A stretch of 64,000 nt of DNA from Ctena decussata (lineage: Eukaryota > Mollusca > Bivalvia > Lucinida > Lucinidae): positions 32,741,448 to 32,805,447 of the forward strand of contig OZ022510.1 in assembly GCA_963989385.1 (NCBI GenBank). Direction: 5' to 3'. A program made the position numbers and the translations under genes. The notes under the pieces are model-generated. The model made no database searches, was not told the DNA's origin, and worked only from the letters and a program-made list of their open reading frames with translations. This document shows, piece by piece, positions 56,101-64,000 of the stretch (positions are counted from its first letter, which is position 1; each line of letters opens with the position of its first letter).

Positions 56101-59100
56101 AACAACAGGTGGAGCATGGTCTTTGTTAAGAATATAGGAAATCATGCTCCACCTGTTGTCATGTCAGTATAACAAGAGCTGGAGCAAGGGCTTTGTTGAG
56201 TGAATAAGAAATCATGCGCCATCTGTTGTCATTAGAGTATAACAGCCGCTGGAGCATGGTCTCTCTTATGTATATAGGAAATCATGCTCCACCTGTTGTC
56301 ACGAGAGTATAACAACAGGTGGAGCATGGTGTTTTGAAAGAATATAGGAAATCATGCTCCACCTGTTGTCATGAGAGTTTAACAACAGCTGGAGCATGGT
56401 CTGTCTTATGTATATAAGAAATCCTGCTCCACCTGTTGTCATGAGAGGATAACAACAGCTGCAGCATGGTCTCTGTTAAGTGAATAAAAAATCCTGCTCC
56501 ACCTGTTGTCATGAGAGTATAGCAACAGCTGGCGCATGGTCTGTGTTATGTATATAGGAAATCCTGCTCCACCTGTTGTCATGAAAGTTTAACAACAGCT
56601 GGAGCATGGTCTCTGTTAAGTGAATAGGAAATCCTTCTTCACCTGTTGTCATGAGAGTATAACAACATTTGGAGCATGGTCTCTGTTAAGTGAATAGGAA
56701 ATCATGCTCCACCTGTTGTTATGAGAGTATAACAACAGCTGGAGCATGGTATCTGTTAAGTGAATAGGAAATCATGATCCATCTGTTGTCATGAGTGTAT
56801 AACACCTCTGGAGCATGACCTCTGTTAAGTATATAGGTAGTCATGCTCCGCCTGTTGTTATGGGAGTATAACAACATTTGGAGCATGGTCTCTGTTAAAT
56901 ATAATGGAAATCATGCTCCACCTGTTGTCATGAGAGCATAACAACAGCTGAAGCATGGTCTTTGTTAAGAATATAGGATATCATGCGCCACATGTTGTTA
57001 TGGGAGTATAATAACATCTGGAGCATGGTTTCTGTTATGTATATAGAAAAAATCATGCTCCACCTGTGCAACAGCTGAAGCATGGTGTCTGTTTAGTATA
57101 TAGGAAATCATGCTCCACCTGTTGTCATGAGAGTATAACAATATCTGGAGCATGGCCTCTGTTAAGTATATAGGTTATCATACTCCACCTGTTGTTATGG
57201 GAGTATAACAACATCTAGAGCATTGTCTCTGTTAAGTATATAGAAAATCATGCTCCATCTGTTGTCATGATAGTATAGCAACAGCTGGACCATGGTCTCT
57301 CTTATGTATGTAGGAAATAATGCTCAATCTGTTGTCATGAGAGTATAACAACAGGTGGAACATGGCCTATGCTAAGAGTATAGCAAATCATGTTCCACCT
57401 GTTGTCATGAGAGTATAACAACAGCTGGAGCATGGTCTCTGAAAAGTGACTAGGAAATCATGCGTCACCTGTTATCATGAGAGTATAGTAACAGCTGGAG
57501 CATGGTCTCTGTTAAGTATATAGGTAATCATGCTGCACCTCTTGTAATGAGAGAATAACAACAGGTGAAGCATGGTCTTTAGTAAGAATATAGGAAATCA
57601 TGCTCCACCTGTTGTTATGATAGTTTAAGAACAGCTGGAGCATGGTCTCTGTTAATTGAATAATAAATCCTGCTCCACCTGTTGTCATGAGAGTATAACA
57701 ACAGCTGGAGCATGGTCTCTGAAAAGTGACTAGGAAATCATGCGCCACCTGTTATCATGAGAGTATAGCAACAGCAGGAGCATGGTCTGTCTTATGTATA
57801 TAGGAAATCCTGCTCCACCTGTTGTCATGAAAGTATAACAACAGCTGGAGCATGGTCTCTGTTAAGTGAATAGGAAATCCTGCTTCACCTGTTGTCATGA
57901 GAGTATAGCAACAACTGTAGGATGGTCTCTGTTAGGTGAATAGGAAATCATGCTCCACTTGTTGTTATGAGAGTATAACAACAGCTGGAGCATGGTATCT
58001 GTTAAGTTAATAGGAAATCATGCTATACCTGTTGTCATGAGAGTATAACAACATCTGGAGCATGACCTCTGTTAAGTATATAGGTAATCATGCTCCGCCT
58101 GTTGTTATGGGAGTATAACAACATTTGGAGCATGGTCTCTGTTAAGTATTATTGGAAATCATGCTCCACCTGTTGTCATGAGAGTATAACAACAGCTGGA
58201 GCATGGTCTTTGTTAAGAATAGAGGATATCTTGCGCCACCTGTTGTTATGGGAGTATAATAACATCTGGAGCATGGTCTCTGTTAAGTATTTAGATAATC
58301 CTGCTCCACCTGTTGTAATGAAAGTATAGCAACAGCTGAAGCATGGTCTCGCTTATGTTTTTAGGACATCATGCTCCATCTGTTGTCATGTCAGTATATC
58401 AACAGCTAGAGCATGGTCTCTGTTGAGCGAATAGGAAATCATGCGCCATCTGTTGTCATGAGAGTATAACAGCCGCTGTAGCATGGTCTCTCTTATGTAT
58501 ATAGGAAATCATGCTCCACCTGTTGTCATGAGAGTACAACACTAGGTGAAGCATGGTCTATGCTAAGAGTATAGGAAATCATGTTCCACCTGTTGGCATG
58601 AGAGTATAACAACAGCTGGAGCATGGTCTCTGTTAAGTGAATAGGAAATCATGCTCCGCCTGTTGTTATGAGAGTATAACAACATCTGGAGCATGGCCTC
58701 TGTTAAGTATATAGGAAATCAAGCTCCACCTGTTGTCATGAAAGTATAACAACATCTGGAGCATGGTCTCTGTTAAGTATATAGGTAATCATGTTCCACC
58801 TGTTGTCATGAGAGTATAGCAACAGCTGGAGCATGGTCTGTCTTATGTATATAGGAAATCATGCTCCACCTGTTGTCATGAGAGTACAACAACAGGTGGA
58901 GCATGGTCTATGCTAAGAGTATAGGAAATCATGTTCCACCTGTTGGCATGAGAGTATAACAACAGCTGGAGCATGGTCTCTGTTAAGTGAATAGGAAATC
59001 ATGCTCCACCTGTTGTCATGAGAGTATAACAACATCTGGAGCATGGCCTCTGTTAAGTATATAGGAAATCAAGCTCCACCTGTTGTCATGAGAGTATAAC

Positions 59101-59525
59101 AACATCTGGAGCATGGTCTCTGTTAAGTATATAGGTAATCATGTTCCACCTGTTGTCATGAGAGTATAGCAACAGCTGGAGCATGGTCTGTCTTATGTAT
59201 ATAGGAAATCATGCTCCACCTGTTGTCATGAGAGCATAACCACAGCAGGAGCATGGTCTCTGTTAAGTGAATAGGAAATCATTCGCCACCTGTTGTCATT
59301 AGATTATAACAACATCTGGCGCATGGCCTCTGTTAAATATATAGGTTATCATGCTCCACCTGTTGTCATGAGAGTATAACAACAGTTGGAGCATGGTCTT
59401 TGATAACAATATAGGAAATCATGCTCCACCTGTTGTCATGAGAGTATAACAACAGCTGGAGCATGGTCTTTGTTAAGTGCATAGGAAATCCTGCTCCATC
59501 TGTTGTCATGAGAGTATAGCAATAG
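53142..59525. repeat. Hairpin satellite, about 90 copies of a 70-bp monomer
   Basis: About 6.4 kb of a 70-bp unit, for example at 58861, 58931 and 59001. Each monomer holds an inverted repeat: ATGCTCCA-CCTGTTGT then a loop CATGAGAGTATA and ACAACAG-TGGAGCAT, about 16 paired bases, followed by a spacer GGTCTCTGTTAAGTGAATAG then GAAATC. Every unit thus carries two CANNTG words. Right-arm variants (ACAACAGC, ACAACAGG, ACAACATC) go with particular spacers, and a five-monomer block of 350 bp is repeated almost exactly (58721 and 59071). The unit length is not a multiple of three and frames inside are not genes. Confidence 0.97.
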
Positions 59526-59588
59526 CAATTACAATCTTATATGGCTAACAGCAATTTTTGTCGCCCCGTTTACGATTGAAAAGATTCC

Positions 59589-59662
59589 CTCCTCCAGCGG
59601 GACTCGAACCCGGGACCGTTAGATCATCAGGCCATCGCTTAACCTTCTGAGCTATTGGTCTC
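59589..59662 (-). other. tRNA-like sequence (pseudogene or SINE head)
   Basis: The minus strand reads GAGACCAATAGCTCAGAAGG...GGGTTCGAGTCCCGC. The D-arm/A box and the T-arm/B box are excellent, but the acceptor stem pairs at only three positions and no anticodon stem forms. So it is not a working tRNA. It sits directly beyond the satellite edge. Confidence 0.65.
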
Positions 59663-60500
59663 CTTTATACTACAGGCATCAGTGTAGGTCATGTTCTTAA
59701 GAAAGTATTTCTTGCTAAAATAGGGGTATTTTGGGACTGTGATGTAAGATATTTTTATATTTAGAATAATAGTTTTCTGTTGAAATATCTCCCGCTTCAT
59801 TTTGGGAAATTTTTTTCTTTCTTTTGTTTCTAGAATTTCATGACCTTTTAATTGAATTTAAGCTCGAAAGAGTCATTTTGCATTCTGAATCTTATTTGTT
59901 AAATGCTGTGCATCAACATTTCATTTGAAGGTTTGGCGATATAAAATAAATAAGAATTATCAAGTCCAGTTTGTTCTACGAATTTCGGAATTCAGAATTC
60001 GGAATTCGGATTTCGGAAATAGTATGAAAATGAAAAGTGAGCCCGATGATTTGGGCCATCGTAGTTCTGTTAGAAATAGGTAAACAAAAAAAGCCACTTT
60101 TATAAACAAAACATTTTCTCGCCGTGTCCTGCGCCGGTAAAGCAGGTTGAGCGAGAATCAAAATATTTGTATTCTTCGGGGCAAGTTAAACCTAGAAAAA
60201 AACGCACTGGAGATATAGGGAGCTATAACAATGTATTTAGGGATCTAGTGAGTCCTGGTTGTGTAGTTGAAACACAAGCACTTATCTTCTAGCTATTTCT
60301 GAAAAACTCTCGACTACGGAATGAGTAAAAGAATACCAAAATGTTATACGGAAATTTAAAATGCTGTGAAACTTGTAATATGTTGTGTCCAAGACTCAAT
60401 GGGTTTCTTACCGGTTAATGGGGTTAAGGGGCTGGGAACTGATCACACAAGTTAATGAACTAGGAGAGATATACGCATTATTTTCTAAGAGCTGGGTATA
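59663..60500. other. Unassigned non-coding stretch
   Basis: It contains a short direct repeat of GAATTCGGA words (59985-60018). No gene recognised. Confidence 0.4.
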
Positions 60501-60504
60501 GTAT

Positions 60505-60760
60505 ACTCACTCCGCCTCCGGCCCTCCGCCGCCCCCCCCCTCCCCCCTCCCCCCCAGCCTAGTTGCCGGAGGGGCAGTGGGTCTACTCTCCTTTCTCTGC
60601 CTTATCCTTCCCTGTTTCGAAACAGGAACCCATTTTCTGCTTGGTTGACCGAGAGAGTTTTCGAGTTGTCGGATGGCCAAGCCCGGGTTCGAACTCACAA
60701 TCTTTATGTGACTTTCTGCTCTAAAACCGAGTCGCTCTGGCCACTCGACCACATAATTTG
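60505..60760 (-). mobile_element. tRNA-derived SINE
   Basis: The minus strand starts GTGGTCGAGTGGCCAGAGCG (complement of about 60733-60752), an A-box/D-arm of the Ser/Leu type, then GAGTTCGAACCCGGG (complement of about 60682-60696), a B box. A body of about 180 bp follows, ending in a G-rich run on that strand (C-run at 60526-60556). The tRNA-type head with an unrelated tail is the SINE layout. Confidence 0.65.
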
Positions 60761-60869
60761 CACCGTACTATTAACATCAGACAGAGTAACCAATTATTAT
60801 CAACGAGCTCGACGTGATGGAAATTTGGCAGACAACTGAAAAATGGCTTGACAGCGAAATGGCTAGATC

Positions 60870-62350
60870 GCTAAACCATAAAATATAGGTCACATCGACG
60901 CACAATTATTACAAATAACTCACAGTGTCAGCCAAAATTATTAATCAAAGTATGATGCGACGGACATTTGAGCTGAAAATCAGAACCCTACTTTAGACAT
61001 TTGAGCGGATTTAAGATGGACAGTTTACCGAAATTGATTTGGATTTACATGTAAGTTTTGCAGGTGAAAGGTATTCACATGCAAACCTTTCCCGTTTAAA
61101 TGTTTAGTTAGTATGATTTTCAATCGAAATGAATATTTTACCCATGCAGCCAGGGTTGTTTTTTTGTAGGAGTTCGATGGATATTATTGTTGTAGATACA
61201 AATCGTGATCTGTGATTGATTGAGATACAGACTAGATAGTTCCTTTAAAAGTGATTGAGATACAGACTAGATAGTTCCTTAAAAAGTGGGTATCTTTCAT
61301 GGCGCTGCACTAAAGAGAAATGTAAGGCTCGCATGAGCACAGATAGCACATGTACCACAGTCATTCCCCCCCCCTACTTCCCCAAAAAATGAACATTCTC
61401 ATGACCAAGTTGACCACGTCACCAACAGAAAATGCAGCTGAAGATGTAAGCCTAAGACTTTCGATAGGCACAGGTTAACTTGAATATTGAAATGGACATT
61501 TTCTAACTGGCTAACGGAAGGGCCACAAGACATAGCGTCAGAGTAATTCAGGTAATCCGCTCAAAAGGGTTATTTTCCGTTTTGCTCAAATATCCACTTT
61601 TATGCCGCTCAAACGTCAATTTTTCCACTAAAATGCCCTGTCAATCCGCTCAAATGTTCTGCGCCGGTATGGTGCAAATCCATAAAATAGTGTTAGAGAT
61701 ATTAACTATAATAACTGGGCCATGAAATATAGACCCCCACTGAACTACAGTTAGTATGAGGTAACTTACAAAATCGGCCCAAACCATCAACCCTAGCTTT
61801 ATGCAATCCACGAAATAGTGTTTTTTTAGATGTTGGCTAAAATCACTGGCCCATGAAATATAGTTCACACTGACCTATAATTAGTATGAGGTAACTCATA
61901 GTGTCAACCCAAACCATTAACCCAAGTGAAATGCAAATCCATATAATAGCGTTAAATATGTGATACAAATTCACTGGACTATGACCTACAATTAGTATAA
62001 GGTCACTCACAGTAGCCCAAACCATTTAATCAAGAAATAGAATTAGAAATATGAAGTAAACTCACTCGACCATGAAATATAGGTCACACTGACCTATATT
62101 TAATATGAGGTCACTCACAGTGTCAATCCAAACCGTTTACCTTAAGTATGATGGAAACCGATAAAATAGTGATAGAAATATGAGGCAAACTTACTGGACC
62201 ATGAAATATAGGTCACACTGACCAACATATTGTATGAGGTCACTCACAGTGTTAAGCCCAAACCACTCGCCAAAGTATAAGGTAAATCCATGAAATAGTA
62301 TTAGAAATGTGCGGCCAACTCACTGGACCATAAATATAGGTCACAGTGAC
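60870..62350. repeat. 131-bp tandem array, interrupted
   Basis: About six decayed units marked by CATGAAATATAG(G)TCACACTGACC and AGTATGAGGTAACTCACAGT, with anchors near 61722, 61853, 62070, 62201 and 62328. A further unit lies at 60887-60958, separated by the insertion at 60959-61666. Confidence 0.75.
60959..61666. mobile_element. Insertion of about 0.7 kb inside the 131-bp array
   Basis: The array sequence GTATGATGC (60950-60958) recurs as GTATGGTGC (61667-61675), one mismatch, and the unit continues after it. The insert ends carry ACATTTGAGC and its complement GCTCAAATGT, with more GCTCAAA words inside, suggesting a small TIR element with an 8-9-bp duplication. A 36-bp unit GTGATTGAGATACAGACTAG is duplicated at about 61215-61285. 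No coding. Confidence 0.5.
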
Positions 62351-62574
62351 ATACCTTCATTCTGATGTCAAACATCGGGTCATACTGAGTGATTATTCAA
62401 AGCAATCATGTTCATACATAAACCTCAAGATATAAGGCAAATAACAGAACCTTGAAATATGGGTCACTATGGCCTACATTTTGTTTGTGGTCAAACAACG
62501 GATCATACTGACTTATTACTCCAAGCATAAATGTTCATACATCAAACAGTTTCAATCACTGGGTCATGAAATAA

Positions 62575-63425
62575 AGTCACTGCTTTCAGTAGATCTTTCA
62601 GTAGATATATAGAGAGTATGAAAGTGAGCTAAACGCAAAAGGTGAATATTTTTCTATGTTCAATGATTCGTGAAATATAGTTCATGGCCCAATATGCGTC
62701 ACTGCATGTAGATCTTTATCGGATCTACCTATGGAGCAAGTATGAGACTCTACCCCTTTTGGTTACTTAAAAAACTGAGCTAAACGGAACAGGTGAATAT
62801 CTTATTCTATGTTCAATGATCTGTAAAATATTCGCCATGGCCCGATATGCATCACTGCATTCAGTAGATATTCCCGAGATGTACCTATGGAGCAAATTTA
62901 AAGACTCAGTCCCTTTTTATTACTTAGAAACTGAGCTAAACGCAACAAGTGAATATTTTGCCTCTTTTCAATGATCCGTGAATTAGAGGTCATGGCTCAA
63001 TATGCATCACTGCTTTTTGTAGAGCTTCACTGGATGTATCTATTGAGCAAGTTTGAAGACTCTATCCCTTTTGATTACTTAGAAACTGAGCTAAACGCAA
63101 AGAAGAATATTTGTTCTATGTTCAGTGATCAGTGAATTATAGGTCATGACCCAATTAGCATCATTGCATTAAGTAGATCTTCACCAAATGTACCTATGGA
63201 GCAAATTTGAAAAAAACTATACCTTTTGGTTACATAGAAACTGAGCTGAAAGCATCAGGTGAATATTTTTGTCTATGTTCGATGATCCGTAAAATATAGG
63301 CCACAGACCAATATGCATCGCTGCTTTCAGTAGATCTTTCTTAGATGTATATATGGAGCAAGTTTTGAAGACTCCATGTTAAACTTAGAAACTAAGCTAA
63401 ACGCAACAGGTGAATATTTTTGCGA
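62575..63425. repeat. 155-bp tandem array
   Basis: Five to six units anchored by GAGCTAAACGCAAC-type words at 62626, 62777, 62933, 63088, 63243 and 63394. Each includes CACTGC..TCAGTAGATCTT, TATGGAGCAA and GGTGAATATTTT. Non-coding. Confidence 0.9.
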
Positions 63426-64000
63426 ACGCGCATAAAGGCGCACGCGCACGCATACGCACATGATAAGCGCTACTTTTGCTTCGCAAAGTCGCACTAAAAT
63501 CGACAAGAATTTGTGAAACATATATATTACTCAAACAGTTTGGTCAATATGACAAAACATCAATGCCTATTAAAGATTGTTCTGAGTTTTTCATATCACA
63601 AAAAACTATAATGAGGTATCATTAATTCCAACCTGTAGTGTCAGTAAATAAACACAACTTTATGACAAGATTTAATGTATTTTGTAGAAAAAATTCAGGA
63701 CAAATGAGAGATTTATTGATATCACAACATCATCGCCACTATATTGCAGTTTTGCTGACAATCATCCAGTTTGTGATATCTCAGACTCTTCTAAGATATT
63801 ATAAAATCCTGTTTAGAGATAAAACAGAGTGGAGCTTATGTTATTACCTGACAAGAAATAAAGAACGTGAGAAGATCAATCTGGCCATTTTTACTCGGCA
63901 GCTGAAATTATTGTATTTGCCGACATCACCTAGGGATCGGAGGGTCTCGTTTTAACTTAGAGAATAGGGTATTCTATGGTCTTGTGTTCGAACAATAAGG
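63426..64000. other. Unassigned end of window
   Basis: 63423-63462 is a purine-pyrimidine alternating, CpG-rich stretch (GCGCACGCGCACGCATACGC). A 105-codon plus frame at 63638-63955 matches no family I know. It has one hydrophobic segment (HYIAVLLTIIQFVISQTLL) and could be chance or an exon fragment. Confidence 0.3.

Noticed and set aside
53772..58329. Open frames of 67-92 codons with repeated GAWSLLRI or NRWSMISY words
   Set aside because: They are translations of the 70-bp satellite monomer; the unit is not a multiple of three and no start or family resemblance exists.
53142..59525. CRISPR-like array
   Set aside because: The repeats are contiguous 70-bp units with variable spacers that are themselves versions of one sequence; this is a eukaryotic satellite, with no unique spacers and no cas genes.
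59589..59662. Functional tRNA gene
   Set aside because: A and B boxes are good, but the acceptor and anticodon stems do not pair.

Overview
The window looks like repeat-rich DNA from an animal nuclear genome, most likely a marine bivalve or related mollusc. I infer this from the AT-rich non-coding background, the absence of any bacterial gene layout, and the mix of repeats: foldback MITEs, RTE-type LINEs, a Helentron, a Gmr1-like Ty3/gypsy element, tRNA-derived SINEs, GTGAGC-flanked tandem units and a hammerhead ribozyme. I found no convincing host protein-coding gene. Almost everything with coding capacity belongs to a mobile element.

Layout, left half. Positions 1-9,440 hold a palindromic MITE family (copies at 16 and 9,208), two long foldback elements (300-641 and 846-1805, the latter with a pol III-like tRNA head in each arm), a 5'-truncated RTE LINE (2532-3935) and small repeats. 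Positions 9,466-18,393 are one complete LTR retrotransposon on the minus strand, with a 5-bp target duplication, two 2,146-bp LTRs without visible differences, a primer-binding site, a polypurine tract and one open 1,172-codon Gag-protease-integrase frame. It has no reverse transcriptase. Positions 18.4-24.2 kb hold a mariner-like transposase relic, a further MITE copy and unassigned DNA.

Middle. Two inverted arms of about 530 bp (24,244-24,778 and 46,447-46,972) bracket 22.7 kb. Inside lie a degraded Helentron (26.6-34.8 kb, minus strand), a nearly complete RTE LINE (38.3-41.4 kb plus 5' leader, minus strand), a 5'-truncated LINE reverse transcriptase (43.3-44.5 kb, plus strand) and tandem repeats (45.3-46.4 kb). 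The Helentron reads, in order, C2HC zinc fingers, Ulp1-like protease, basic 21-residue repeats, HUH Rep, PIF1-like helicase and APE-like endonuclease. It was one long frame, now broken by a SINE, two 1-bp deletions, stops, a frameshift and an insertion with a tandem duplication.

Right half. A hammerhead ribozyme motif lies on the minus strand at 47,895-47,955. It is followed by foldback elements, a 440-bp tandem family (49.9-51.7 kb), a 6.4-kb satellite of about 90 hairpin-forming 70-bp monomers (53.1-59.5 kb), a tRNA-like sequence, a SINE, and two further arrays (131-bp and 155-bp periods), the first split by a roughly 0.7-kb insertion. The elements do not form a pathway. They record successive nested insertions, the LTR element being the youngest by its matching LTRs.
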